From positions 1,488,001-1,552,000 of the forward strand of contig JACONQ010000007.1 in assembly GCA_014281115.1 (NCBI GenBank): a DNA stretch of 64,000 nt, read 5' to 3'. The notes beneath the pieces are model-generated. The model saw nothing but the letters and a program-made list of their open reading frames with translations, made no database searches and was not told the DNA's origin. Position 1 is the stretch's first letter, and the number at the start of each line of letters is the position of its first letter. Positions 24,963-37,635 of this stretch are shown here, one piece after another. Both the position numbers and the translations under genes were made by a program. This DNA comes from Laburnicola sp. R22_1 (taxonomy: Eukaryota > Ascomycota > Dothideomycetes > Pleosporales > Didymosphaeriaceae).

Positions 24963-27900
24963 GTTTCTCTTTCTAGTATAGAAAAGAATTAAAAAGAATT
25001 AGTAAAAAGTAATTAAAGTATATAAATTCGAATTCTAGTATATAAGCGTATAGGGAGAATTAGCCTATAATCTTAAAGCACTAGGCTTATAACTAACTAA
25101 GGAAAATAAGCTAGAATTTTAAATTTAGTAAGTAAAGTAAATAAGCTTACAATATAGAAAAAGAAGCTAAAGGACTAAACTATATATACGCTTATAGAAA
25201 AGAGTAGGGCTAAAATAGTACTACTTACATAATTATAGACACGTAATTGCACCTAGTCAGAGCCTTATTTCTGTAATATAATTATACTTCTTAACTTACT
25301 TAAATGCGCTGTGCTAGGGCGCTTGCTCTTTTCTATTTATTCTACTATACTATAGCCTTAGACAATAGGTAAAGTTTTAATCCGCTCCTATAGAGGCGAC
25401 TAACCCATAATTACTAACGCTCTATTATCTGGCTATCTTAGGATAATAAGTACAGACCCTCTTATTAATTTCAAAATAACACATCTAATGTTTGGCCATA
25501 AGAACAATCTAAAAGCAGCTTATCTCGCTATTTGCTTATCTATACGGTTAGCTACTAAATTCTAAACACTACATTTATTCTTAGCTCCCTTTGTATTTGT
25601 GTCTAGTAATAAACTATAGACTCTTGGTAAGTAGGAGGAGCTAGATAAGGTTAAGCCATTACCTATTAAGAAGATAGTTATAGAGTTAACACTATTAAAT
25701 AATATATAGATAAATATTACTAATAATAAGATTGACAACTATATATAGAGGGTAGGCCACACTACTCTTTACTTCTTAAGCATATATTCTATAGGTATAG
25801 ATAAGAAGTATAGAGTTGTGGATTAAAAGCTTTTAGTCTTTAGCTTTAATAATCTAAGGATTGCAAATGTAAGTATACTCCCTAAGATTATAAGCGCACA
25901 CATAATGGCTCCTATTCTAATAATTACTAAGAGGTGCGTAGATTTTACAAAGAGCACTTAGAGTAGTATATAAACCTAGTGTATTTTATATTATAAATAA
26001 ATTTTATATACTATGCCTAAAGTTATTTCTTAATTATATTAAAGATAGTTGCTTTTTTTTAATTGCTTCTTTACATACTTATAAAGAGAACCTAAACTAG
26101 TTAATAGTTATTGTCTTGTTAAGCGTTAGCTATACATCCGCGAATAATAACTAGATTATTAAGATATATAGCCACTTGCTTATAAAGGCAATTAACTAAG
26201 ATATAAAAAAGTTAAACGCATTTAATCTATACTAATACTTAAACTATATACCGCTATACTAGGATTCTCTATCTAGTTATATAAAGGCTAACGTGCACTA
26301 TTTGCATAAGATTATACCTAAGTAGAACTCTTATAAATATTCTAATACTAAGTTCTAGGTAGGTTTAAGCTCTTTACTTACCAAATCTTTAGTAGCTTTA
26401 TTATTTATATAAGGGCTAGTACTCTAAGTCTATACAGCTTAACCTTTCCTAAATATAGATAATATAGTAATTTAAGATAGTAAAGAGTATATATATAGCG
26501 TTTATAAGGGTTAATATTAACTATATATTTAGTACTAAGAAATATAGCGCATCTATAGGCCCTAACCTAGGTAGTTTTTATTTGCCTTCTGCCTAGAGCG
26601 TATTTAATATTAAATACCTAGGGTAGCTTGCCTACACAATCCTGCTTTGCCCACCTTAGGCATCTACTAAAAAAATAACCTTTCTGCCTTATTTAAATAC
26701 AACTATAACTAATCTAAAAGGTATAATTATTATAACTAGGGCAAATAGAGGTCTTAGTAGCGCTACTATTTCCTAAATTATTTTATTGCTATATTTAAAG
26801 GCATCTTACTATAGAGTGTATATAGTCTATAATACTGCTACTACACACTTTCTTAATACCGCCCTTATTAATTATAGTTTACTTTGCAGCCTATAGTAAG
26901 GTAATAATACCTCTTTATATTTATATAAAAAGATCTCCCTTAACTTATTATAGCTTAGCAACGTCTAGAAGGTGGCAGCCAAAATTAATAAGTGTATTAC
27001 TACTAGTGTAATCTCTTATATCTACGCTATTATTCTTAATACTAGCTATAAGAAGTTTAAGAAGTAAATATAGACTAAAGATAGGCTAGACATAATGTTT
27101 ATAACTAACTATCTAGGCTATTAGCTTCTTATAGTATTGTTGCTATAGAGCATAGATCTTAAAGTAGGGTAAGTGCTCTAGATTAGTAGCTAGTCTTATA
27201 AGTAAGTTCACTTAAGAGCTTTTAAATACTAATATCTTAAGATAGTAATAAGCTAATATATTACTACTAGTTAGCCTATATAACCTACGTAACTTGTAGA
27301 ATAGATCTTTTAAAGAGGCTAGATATAACACTATTTTTAGTTCTAGAAGTATTAATCCTATTACTAGAGATAGCTAGAGTTTAAGCAAGGATAATAAGAC
27401 TAGATAGACTACTAAATATAGGCAGTATAGTATATCTAAGCTTTGCAACGTAACTACTATATTAGTCTACTATCTTCTATTAATTTAGTCTTTATAACTT
27501 TCTAACCTTTTTATGTATAGCTCTAAGCTTTAATATTATCTTAATTAGAACTTAATTCTTAAAAATATTTTAGTTTTTAAAATTAATCCTAGACTAGTAA
27601 ATACTAGTATAGTTTTCTAGAGCAAGAGCTAGTTCTTATGCGTACTTTTATAGAAGTTCTTATTACTAGTCTTAGTAACTATTTTAGTCTACTTTCTTCC
27701 TAATAGGCCCCTTTATTTAGCTAAGAAATTAGTGGGTAATATTATTACCGCTATATTAAAGAGTAGTCCTTAACTACTTAGCGTAAGACTAAAGAGTCTA
27801 TACCTTAATAGTTTGGAGCTAGGTGCTTAAAATCTAGAAGCTAAGGACCTTACTAATAAAGCTATATTATAGAGAGATACGCTATACTATACGTAGTTAA

Positions 27901-28219
27901 AGAATAGTAAGATATATCTTAAGAACTAGCGCTAGTATTTTATACTGTGATATACTTCTACTATATAGTCTGCCTAGGGGTAAGAGTAGAAGTAGAAGTA
28001 GAGGTTAAGATAATTAAGTTATTATCTTATAGCTATATTAGTAGAGTAAATAATATTAGTTTTAGAAATAGTAGCTAAAATTTGGATAGTTATATTACTA
28101 TAGTATTTTTGGGACAATCTTAGAGGTAACTAGAGAAGAAGGTAGGTGCCTGCCTAAGTGTAAAAGGTGCTTGCCATATTATAAACACGTTAACCACTAC
28201 AGCAGCGTATTACCTACCC
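24963..28219. other. RIP-degraded AT-rich DNA
   Basis: No intact gene. Long plus-strand stretches (about 26,980-27,980) can be read as one frame with stops mostly at former Gln codons (e.g. KDRLDIMFITNYLGYQLLIV), suggesting an old transposon ORF, but I recognise no domain. Confidence 0.4.
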
Positions 28220-28233
28220 GCTAATATATAGTA

Positions 28234-28359
28234 TGTGGCGTTAATTTAATCTATCTAGGGGTAGGACAACAAAGGCGTTCATCTCAAATAACATGACAAA
28301 AAAAGCAGAGCCCCCTGCTTAGTAATCAAAAAGAGCGTAAAAAGGTAATCACAAAAAAA
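28234..28359 (+). mobile_element. Retroposon-like short repeat, copy D
   Basis: Plus-oriented, about 126 bp, from TGTGGCGTTAATTTAA to a seven-A tail (ATCACAAAAAAA). It contains the hairpin AGCAGAGCCCCCTGCT. Imperfect flanking repeats GCTAATATATAGTA (28,220-28,233) and GCGATATACAGTA (28,360-28,372) look like a decayed 13-14 bp target duplication. It sits right at the edge of the gene island. Confidence 0.65.
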
Positions 28360-28753
28360 GCGATATACAGTATAAACAGATGCCTAACAATGCGTAGCAG
28401 CTAATTTTTAATAATTGTTAACCTCGCGCACCGTATAAGGCCTACTATAGCACCTAGGTGTTAATACCTAGTAGTCGTTATTCCTAGCAAAGAATGTCAG
28501 TGGATTTTGCGTCAAGAACATGTACAGTTCCACAGCAACCAACAAGGCTCAGACTTGCCTTTTACACAAAGAGTATCGAGATCAGCGGCACCAAGGGCTT
28601 ACGATGAACGTACGGTGTAGAGGTACAAAGCAGCGTCCTGGTGCCTCCCCCATTTGGCCCGGGTATGGGGATGTCCCCGTAATCATTGCCTCGTTGCAGG
28701 ATATAGAACCGGGGTTGACTTACTTGTACCATGTCCGTGGGTCCCCGAGGTCC

Positions 28754-30506
28754 CTAACTCAACACGTGCGTGCCTTTAGTCTTACTTGTCTCCATTTTCG
28801 CCGTGCGAGCACCAAATTGAATGGCGCGCTTCTTTTCCGCCGCCACGACTCTCATGTTAAGCTCCCAGGCAAGCATCCTCAGCACCCTCTTGCCAGGTTC
28901 CAATGACCTAGCAGGGTCATTGGAATCGTCTAGTTGCGGGTTGCCGAAGTCGCACTTGGAGGTCACGGGTAGTCGAAGAGCTAGCGCAATGAAGTCCTCA
29001 TCCAGATAAGGGAAGCGGACCTCTTTTCCTGAGTCGCTGATGATGCGATCGTCTCGTCCAAGGTTGCGTTTCCCAAGCCGGTTGAAGTCGAGTTCAAGCT
29101 CGTCGACAAGGCCTTTATAACCTTGTCGAGAGAATGCTACAGCATGCCGTTGGTAGCCACCAAAGAGCTCATCTGCGCCTAGGCCCGACAGCAGCACGTG
29201 TGCAGGGCTGACGTATGGTTCTGATGTGCCATCTGGAGTGCGCACGAGGCCGCTCCCTTTTGATGCAAAGTAAAGAGCATAGGAGATTGACAGATCCATT
29301 TCAGTATTATGTGGATGCATTAGCGTCATGACCTTGGTCCGATGAGCCAACGTCTGGCTATAGGGAACATTGGCCTCGACGAAACGCCAGGTACGGCCTG
29401 GACAGACTCTAATAAGCTCTATATGGGAGGATCTCCCAGTTATCCGGTCCGGACACAGCTCATAAGGCGAGTCGTCTGGCCCCAGCTTGGCGTGAATGCG
29501 TGGGTTCTCGAAAGCCACGTTCAAGAGATCTACGGTCTGGCCGCGCGGTAGGAGCTCGTGAGTCAATCTTGCCAGTAGGGTGCAGTCAAGGCCTCCGGAG
29601 AATAGTATGGCTATTCTAGGTTCGTGGATGGCACTGTACGAATCTGACAAATTGGTGGCCTCACGAATACCTTGCACTCGGAGCGCTAGGGAACTGCGTA
29701 GCGATGCGCCTAGCTCATTGACAACTTCCAGCACTGGACAAGCATACGAGCCTAAAGGAATAGTGGGATTCATTGTGGGGAAGGGAATATGCTAGTAGAC
29801 TTAGCACACATATTGGCAGAGGAGACTCACCTACAAAGGAAAGCTGGTCCGGCTCGTCTCGGTGGCGACGGTGAGGTATATGGGTAGGGGACGGTAAGCC
29901 TTCTCCCACCAGAGCAGGGAGATTGACCGCGTATATTCCGTTAGCTTCGACCTCGTTCCAGTCCTCCCCAGTGGCGTCATCACAAACACTAGACAGGATT
30001 AGCTCGTCACCAGAGGTGTGCTTCTTCAAGAGCGAGCGACGTCCGAGACAGTCGCGGCCATAATAAAGGCGGTTGTTCCTCGCGTCGTAGAAGACAAAGG
30101 CGTATGGGCCGCGGATGGACGACAAGACATTGACGACGCGCCTTTCCGTAGGCCTTGCTAGATGGGGACCTGGCATGCATGCCTCCAGCAGCGCTCGAAA
30201 GACGCGCCGCGAGTCGTTTCCAGACACGGGCTCGCCGTGCATGCTCCAGGCTTCCCCGTTCCAGCAGAGGACAGACTCCGAGGGTTGGTCGAACAGAGGC
30301 TGTTCAGCGAGAGCACTCCCTCTCAGCGAGAGCACCGTCGAGATGAAGGTAGCGTGCAAGGCAGCCGTGGCGCCAGCGTCTGCAGGGACGAGTAGTGCGC
30401 GGCGGGTACCGATGCTGTCCGGGCCGCGGTTCCTCAGGAGCTGTGCCGCCTCGGCGCCGGGCGACAGAAAGCCGCGGCGACAGAGCGAGAAGAAGATGCC
30501 GCACAT
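28754..30506 (-). CDS. Asparagine synthetase domain-containing protein (ASNSD1-like)
   Basis: Model: exons 30,506-29,835 and 29,791-28,754 with a 43-nt intron (donor GTAGGT, acceptor CTAG), giving 569 aa. The start is fixed by MCGIFF: Cys2 is the N-terminal nucleophile of class II glutamine amidotransferase domains. In-frame sequence upstream is unlike the family. The amidotransferase domain spans about 1-215, with NRGPDS and FYDARNNRLYYGRDCLGRRS. The C-terminal ATP-pyrophosphatase/synthetase domain spans about 230-560, with the PP-loop FSGGLDCTLLA (S289) and LLSGLGADELFGGY. Human ASNSD1 is 643 aa and yeast has a YML096W homologue; substrate and role are not established, though the fold implies Gln-dependent amidation. 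It is divergent from the VPS9 gene, 337 bp away. Alternative splice choices a few bases off cannot be excluded. Confidence 0.88.
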
Positions 30507-30843
30507 GGTGCGAGTCTGCGAGAGGAGCTCGGGAGGTGCAGTGTGCGGTGCGGTGTGGTGTTGACTCACTGTTGAGGCTGCACACACACTGCAAGCGCGC
30601 CGGGCTAGCCGCTTGGGGCGTTTAACCCTAAACCCTGTCGTGGTGAGGTGAGGTGAGGCGAGGTGAGGCGAGGCTGTGACTGTGACGGTGAAGGAAGCAG
30701 TTGGCCAGCGGGGCACCTCCAGGGCTGGCGCCGATTCACGACACCGCCCACGCCTATCCTCTCCTGCCATCCATGGACGCGTCCTAGACGACGCCGCCGC
30801 CGCCGCCGCCGCCATTTCCACGCTCGCAGCCGGACGACGGTCC
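30507..30843. promoter_or_regulatory. Bidirectional promoter, ASNSD1-like / VPS9 gene
   Basis: 337 bp between the two start codons. It holds an imperfect GTGAG/GCGAG pentamer repeat at about 30,640-30,672 and a GCC triplet run at about 30,790-30,813. No TATA element is obvious. Confidence 0.5.
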
Positions 30844-33328
30844 ATGTCTCCTCCGAACGAAGCGCCGCACCTGGATGAAGCTCAGCACGACGCCCACGAG
30901 CAGGGCCTGCGACATGGGCCGACGCCCGCCCCCCTCGTGCAAGGCTCGGGTGCGTCCAAAGGCACAGACACAGCGGACGCCGAAGGCAGCGATGCGGGGC
31001 AGGTCCCAGACGCAGCAGACGATGCGGGCAAGACGACGACAGAACAGCCCAGCGTAGACGGGCGCGACGACACGGGAGCACCTGCACACCTGCATGCACT
31101 GGCAGACGCGTCACGCGACCAGAACCCAGACGAGCCCTCACGAGCGCCAACCCCTCCGCCCGCGGCGGCGACAGCAGCGGGCAAGGCACCAGTCCGCTCA
31201 CCGTCACCCCCGCCGCCGCCCCCGAAAGACGACAAGTACCTTTCCACGAGCATCGGCCCCAGCCGCGCCACGTCGCCCGTATCGCAACCCAAGTCGAGCA
31301 GGAGGAACTCCGAGGACGCCGACGCGGCCGAGTATGCCTCCAAGCACGACGGCGCCGACGACAACGGGGACGATTCGCAGTCGGAGATACAGAGCATCAT
31401 GGACCAGTTCGCCGACGGCCATGGCGGCCCGGGCGCAGACGAGATCATGTCGCCCCGTCTCGAGATGGCCCAGCCCATACTGGACCTGCCCATAACACAT
31501 GCACCGCGCCAGTCAAGCCTGGCCTCGCTGGATAAACCGCTCCCTACCCCGACCGAGGACCCATCTTCCGAGCCGTCTCTCAAATCGCCTCCGCTGCGAA
31601 CATCGTCTCTGTATCGCACTGGAACCAACAACTCACTGCATGAGCTTTCGTCCCCCAGTGCACACGCTCCATCATACCAGACACCCGCTCCCCCGCCGGA
31701 TCCGGAGCCGGACCTACCCTTCGACTTCCACCGATTCCTTGACCAGCTGAGACACCGGACCGCTGACCCCGTGGCGAAATTCCTACGCTCGTTTCTTCTC
31801 GAATTTGCAAAAAAGCAATGGATGGTGCACGAGCAGGTGAAGATCATAGGCGACTTCCTGGAGTTCATCAGCAAGAAAATGGCCCAATGCGACGTCTGGC
31901 GGACCGTCTCCGACGCCGAGTTCGATAATGCTAGAGAAGGGATGGAGAAGCTTGTCATGAACAGGCTCTACTCTCAGACATTCTCACCCGCAATTCCACC
32001 ACCCGAGCCTGTGGCTCCTTCCAGCAGTAGGCGGAGACAGGAAGCCACGGGGCCTGGGCGAAGAGGCCAGCACCAGGAAGATGTGGAACGAGACGAGGTT
32101 CTCGCTCAAAAAGTCCGCATCTACGGATGGATCAAGGAAGAGCATCTTGATATACAACCCGTCGGGGACAAGGGCAAGAAGTTTTTGCATCTGGCACAGC
32201 AGGAGCTGCTCAAGATGAAAAGTTATCGGGCGCCGCGAGACAAGGTCATCTGCATCCTCAATTGCTGCAAGGTGATATTTGGCTACTTACGAACCGCGTC
32301 CAAGGCAGACCAATCTGCCGACGCATTTGTACCGCTCCTCATCTACACCGTCTTGCATGCAAATCCGGATCATCTCGTATCCAACGTCCAGTATATTCTC
32401 CGCTTCCGAAACCAGGACAAGTTGGGGGGCGAGGCAGGGTACTACATCTCGTCGCTGATGGGCGCCATACAGTTTATCGAAGGCCTCGACAAAACATCGC
32501 TGACCGTAACCGATGAAGAGTTCGAGAAGAACGTCGAGGCCGCCGTGTCTGCTATCGCTGAACGGCACAATGCAGAGTCTACTACGACAAACCCCACCGA
32601 AGTCCCACCGCAGATGCAGCCTCCCATGACACCCGGCCATCGCCGCGTGCCATCTCCGCATTCCCTTCACTTGTCGGAAAAATCAACCCCTTCTCGGCCC
32701 CAAGTCACCACGCGTAATTCAATGGACGCCGAGCAAGCCGGACCGCGACGCTCGACAAGCACACGTACAAGCAAGAATGAAAGCGATGCTCCAGACGAAG
32801 ACAACGCCGCCGTCGCAGGCCTACTGCGCACGATACAACGACCGCTCAGCACTATTGGTCGAATTTTTTCCGACAACGACACGTCTACTTCTTCTGGGCC
32901 TGCTGCTACAACCCAGTCTGGAGCCACACCACGGCTGACTCCACAGCCGCCACCAAATCCGCCACCAAATCCGCCTCGCCGCTCTGCGGATTACCCTGGA
33001 AACACTGCACCGGGGCAATTCACCGAAAAGGAGCGACGGTCAGTCGAAGAAGACCGGCATCGGCAACGACTGTCGGCCGAGGACGCCGCCGCACGCCAGG
33101 CCTCTGCCGAAGCAGAGGAAGCACGGCGGATACAACGGCAGGAGCATAGTGTCGTGGTAGAAACACTAGCGGGCATGTTTCCTCAGCTCGATCGAGATGT
33201 CATTGATGATGTGGTCCGGTTAAAGGAAGGACGGTGAGTTCACCCCATCCATACACAGTGGAAAACAGCTAATGCAGAACAGAGTCGGGCTTGCTGTCGA
33301 TGCGTGTCTTGCCCTTGCCAATCCATGA
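30844..33328 (+). CDS. VPS9- and CUE-domain guanine nucleotide exchange factor
   Basis: Exons 30,844-33,233 and 33,283-33,328 with a 49-nt intron (GTGAGT...ACAG), 811 aa. An in-frame ATG at 30,676 would add 56 residues but lies in promoter-like sequence. Residues 1-290 are Ala/Pro/Asp-rich and disordered. A helical bundle begins near 292 (FHRFLDQLRHRTADPVAKFL). The VPS9 core is about 420-565, with DKVICILNCCKVIFGYL, ADAFVPLLIYTVLHANPDHL and GGEAGYYISSLMGAIQFIEG. A C-terminal CUE ubiquitin-binding domain (about 769-811, MFPQLDRDVIDDVV) is completed only by splicing in VGLAVDACLALANP. Family role: activates Rab5/Vps21-type GTPases on endosomes, with CUE binding monoubiquitinated cargo, as in yeast Vps9. 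Fungal orthologues have this layout. Confidence 0.93.
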
Positions 33329-34326
33329 GCGTTTTTTGTCATCTTTTTGGGGGCATCTTAGTCTGCATTGTAAGCATTTATAGCGTGGTTAACTGGGCAC
33401 TCGGGGAGTGAGGTAGCATAGTACAGGTTGTTCACGAGCATTGCCAACCCATATACCAAGTTCCATTCACTGCTCCTGTAGACTGGGTGATAGATGGACG
33501 GATATTCGCGCCATAGGCATTTGCAGTGAAACAATAAAAAAGATGGAGATTTTACTTGAAGATGCTATGTGCACGGCGGAGGAGAGCGAGTACAGACATG
33601 GAGTTTCAGACGGCGCTAGAGCTTCCTTTCCGCCCGGGCGGGTTCATCTCGCGAGCATCCGAGATGTCCGCCACCCCACGAAGCGTTCCTATAGACTACA
33701 GAGATCTACTTGTTACACCTAGACCCACGAGGCGATCTTGGGGCATCTAGTCTAGATGCTCGAAGCCTTCAGTCGCGCCTTCTTTCGCCCACAAGCTCTT
33801 GACCGTACATGTAGGCTATGCGCATCGTCTCCCACCACCAGCAAGGAACGAAACCAGCGCGTTTCCCATTCCTCGTCGCTATGGGCAATCATGCTGCTGA
33901 CCATTTCCTTTGGCCAGCGCCGTCTAGCTGTTAGCATTTTCGAATGGTTGAGCTCCGGTAGAGGACATTGAAGGGCGGAAGTGGTGAACCGGGCCGCCAA
34001 GGCCTCTCGGCCGAAGAATTGGGGTACCTCTCGGCTCGTCGGGCTCCATAAACAGTGCACTATCATGACAGCGCGTCACAGCTATGCTGGAAACGGGCGC
34101 GAGAGCCGAGCGCATTCTTATCATCGAAGAATCTTGCCTACCTTTCCTACTCGAATATATATCTACCGCTCCCTTTAAGAGCCATCCATCACCACCTCAT
34201 CCTGTAGCACACTGTGTGCGTGTTGCCGCAACTCTCGACCAGACGTCACACACGCACTGTTTGACACCCGCAAGACTCCTGTAGAACCTCTGGCCGCCGC
34301 TGTCTCAGCGGAGAGCGGTGGTAATC
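33329..34326. other. Intergenic region, VPS9 gene to sulfate permease
   Basis: About 1 kb with normal composition. It should hold the VPS9 3' UTR and the permease promoter. Short open frames here (e.g. minus strand 33,752-34,066) show no family resemblance. No TATA box or sulfur-regulator site was identified with confidence. Confidence 0.5.
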
Positions 34327-36927
34327 ATGGCTGCCAAGAAGATAGGAGACTACTTCCAGAGCAAGGTCCTGCACGCCGACCCTTCTGCCCGAGAAGAAGA
34401 GAAGGAAATTTTGACACAGATCGCGAGAGATACCATCGGCGACACTTTCTTCGAAGAGGACCCCACAGTGGCAGAATGGTTTCGAAGTCTCGTACCCACT
34501 TCAGCCGGTGTGGCGGAATACGTGAGGATCCTTTTCCCCTCTGCGTCTTGGGCGCGTCGGTATAATTTACATTGGTTGTTGGGAGATGCAATTGCCGGTA
34601 AGCACAAGTCTAGACGTTTGTCAATCGGCCCACTCATATTATGTAGGTATAACTGTGGGTCTGGTAGTCGTGCCTCAGGCCATGGCATATGCATCACTTG
34701 CTCGGCTAAGTCCAGCATATGGCCTGTACACTACCTTTACTGGCGCATGTTTGTACTGGATATTTGGTACATCCAAGGATATCGTCATCGGAGTGAGTCC
34801 GGAACTGGAGAGCCTCCATGACCTTGCGATCCTAATGTGACTTTGTAGGCAACTGCTGTCGGGTCTCTGCTTGTCGGTCAGGTCGTGGGTAGTATTGAAG
34901 CCGAGAAACCGGGCGTCTACAGTCCGCAAGAGATTGTGCACTCGATTTCGTTCCTGTGCGGACTGATCTTGCTGCTTCTTGGTTTCTGCCGTTTGGGCTG
35001 GCTTATCGAATTCATACCATACCCTCCGATCAACGCGTTCGTTACGGCTGCCAGTATCACCATCATCTCGACTCAGCTACCTACATGCCTCGGTATCGAA
35101 GGGATCAACACCCGCGAAGCACCTTACAACGTCTACATTAACACGTTCAAGGGTCTCCCGAACGTGAGCTTGGATGCCGCTGTAGGGCTCAGTTCCATCG
35201 TACTACTCTTTGCCATACAAAATTTCTGTGCCAAAATGGAAGTCCGACAACCTTCGAAGAAGCGGATGTGGACCATGATATCAGCGCTTCGGTTGACCTT
35301 CACCGTGCTTCTGTACACTTTCATCAGTTGGCTTGTACATAGGACGGCACCTGAAGGTCGCGAAAAGTTCCGCATCGTCGGGACGATCGAGAAGGGCTTT
35401 TCACATGCAGGCGTACCAAAGATGGATACAGAGCTTTTCGGTCTTGTCGGCAAAGAACTACCGGCCATTGTCATCATCTTGATCGTCGAGCACATTGCTA
35501 TTGCTAAAAACTTTGGACGCGAGCACGGCTATACCGTCATTCCATCGCAAGAGATCCTCGCGCAAGGGTTTGCGAACATTCTTAGCCCCTTTGTCGGGGG
35601 CTACGTCTGCACCGGATCTTTTGGTGCTTCTGCAGTGTTGACAAAAGCCGGAGTCAGAACACCACTTGCCGGTCTCTTTAGCGCCATGGTCCTCATCCTG
35701 GCATTGTATGGGCTCACCGCAGCATTCTACTTCATCCCTAACGCAGCCTTGGCTGGTCTAATCATCCATGCAACCTGGAACCTAGTTACCCCGCCATACA
35801 AACTGTACAAGTTCTGGCAGTTTTCGCCGTTCGAATTCGTCATCTGGGTCATCGGTGTTGTCCTTGCCATTTTCACCGACCTGGAGACCTCCATCTATGT
35901 CGGTATCGCGCTATCATTCGCGCTTCTGCTCATCCGCATGGCGCGTACCCCTGGCAAATCGCAAGGCCAAACAAGAGTAACACAAGTCGTCCGTGACCAC
36001 AACGGCACCCATGCCGATGGAGCTCTTTCTTCGTCTGCAAGCTTTCTGGCCGGAATGCAGGGGTCCGACAGGGACGTCTTTCTTCCTATGCATGGAAAGA
36101 ATAGCTACAACCCCCGCATAAAGGTCGAACCACCCCATCCAGGCGTCTTCATCTACCGCTTCAACGAAACCTTCAACTACATCAACCATGCGTACCACGT
36201 CGACTATCTGCTCACCTACATCTATGCAAACACGCGTCGCACCCTCGAAGATGACGGCATCCCGATCAAAGACCGCCTGTGGAGCGATGCGCCACCGCCA
36301 CCGCGCAAACTAGACGACGAGGCCACACAGAAACCGTTACTACGTGCGGTCGTGCTTGACTTCTCCACTGTGAACGTAGTCGACGTGACCAGTGTACAAG
36401 GCCTCATCGATATGCGGAATACGCTAGACAAGTACGCCGCGCCTGCGATAGTCGAATGGCACTTCGCAGGTGTGCAGAATCGGTGGACGCGGCGCGCGCT
36501 TGCGATCGCCGGCTTTGGGCGCCCGTCTACGAGGAACCCCGAGGCGCTGGGCAACTGGTGTCCCGCCTACACCATGTCGACAACTTTCGCGGGCGCCAGC
36601 GCTGATGAACAGCGCAAGCGGAACTCCAAAGTCTCGCGTATACGTGCTATGGATGAGGAAATGTCGATTAGAAGCACCCCTACGCTTCACGCATACGGGA
36701 CAAAGTCCAGAGAGTCGTTCGGGAACATTGCTGATGAGAAGGGAGGCATGGAACCAATTGTAGTCAAGGAGGAGGAGAAGAGGTTAGCGCCTGTATCGGG
36801 GGTGGATAGGCCTTTCTTCCATGTCGATCTTGCTGGTGCGGTGGAGGTGGCGGTAAGAGATGTGAAGAGGAGGGACGCCACGTATGGTGCGGATGAAGGG
36901 AGCATGGCGGTGCATAGTGAGGTTTAG
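34327..36927 (+). CDS. Sulfate permease, SulP family with STAS domain
   Basis: Three exons (34,327-34,597; 34,647-34,792; 34,849-36,927), introns of 49 and 56 nt with GTAAGC and GTGAGT donors, 831 aa. Yeast Sul1 (859 aa) and Neurospora CYS-14 (781 aa) are of similar size. After a ~85-residue cytosolic N-terminus comes the transporter core (about 90-510): VGLVVVPQAMAYASLARL (SulP signature), YGLYTTFTGACLYWIFGTSK, FIPYPPINAFVTAASITI, GSFGASAVLTKAGVRTPLAG and YFIPNAALAGLIIHA. The cytosolic STAS domain is about 570-735, with RAVVLDFSTVNVVDVTSVQG. Role: plasma-membrane sulfate uptake for sulfur assimilation, proton-coupled in the family. The tail after 735 is hydrophilic. Both introns sit in the first quarter. 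Substrate is inferred from the family. Confidence 0.93.
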
Positions 36928-37635
36928 ATTCCACATGCTTACAACGAGACGTTAATAATTCATGCGCATCCGGAATTGTCATAGTGCCCATGACATGTCA
37001 TATGATGCGAGGTGCCGCCAGCCGTGGAGGGTCGTGCTGCAACAGTCCATTCGATTGATCCCAAAGATCAAGCATAACGCAAACGCAAACACCATTGATC
37101 AGCTTTTCCCCGTTGAATCAGTTCTCGCCAATCTGACCTAGGGAATAACGTAGTGAAAAAATTGGTTATAGCTTACTTCGAGCCGCTGGGGAATTCGCCG
37201 AGGTGCTACTGAACACAAAAGAAACACGAGAGCCTCATGCCCAACCTAGGAAGTATTTCGACCATCCCAATCCAAACTGAACTCGGCGGACGATAGGAAA
37301 ACTTCTTAGAATTTCCAGGACCGCTCGAGCGTCAAAACAGTGTTTCCCCATGCCGGTTTTAAGCGCGTCTCCATGAGCTTCGTTCAAGTTTCCGTATCTA
37401 GTTGGAGAGCAATCCGAGACTGCACAGTCTTTCACTTCCCCTTCGCAACGTCACAGACCGCACCCTCCAACCAGCAACGCTCACTCAACGAGCGAAATTT
37501 TACACCTGCGGTCGGTCGGTGCCCTCTCTGTTTCGTCGCCTGGTGCGTGTCCGAACACATCACATCACCCTCACCCTCAGCAACTCAGCTCCTTCAACCC
37601 CGCCCGCCAATCTCTGGCCCAATCATACATACATC
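36928..37635. other. Intergenic region downstream of sulfate permease
   Basis: About 700 bp: permease 3' UTR and promoter of the next gene. CT-rich and CAA-rich tracts precede the ATG at 37,636. No other gene supported. Confidence 0.5.

Noticed and set aside
28520..28906. 128-codon plus-strand frame
   Set aside because: Overlaps the 3' end of the ASNSD1-like gene on the other strand and has no family resemblance.
30882..31958. 358-codon minus-strand frame
   Set aside because: GC-rich shadow opposite the disordered part of the VPS9 protein.
33752..34066. 104-codon minus-strand frame upstream of the sulfate permease
   Set aside because: Protein-like composition but no recognised family, no introns or context; too weak to call.
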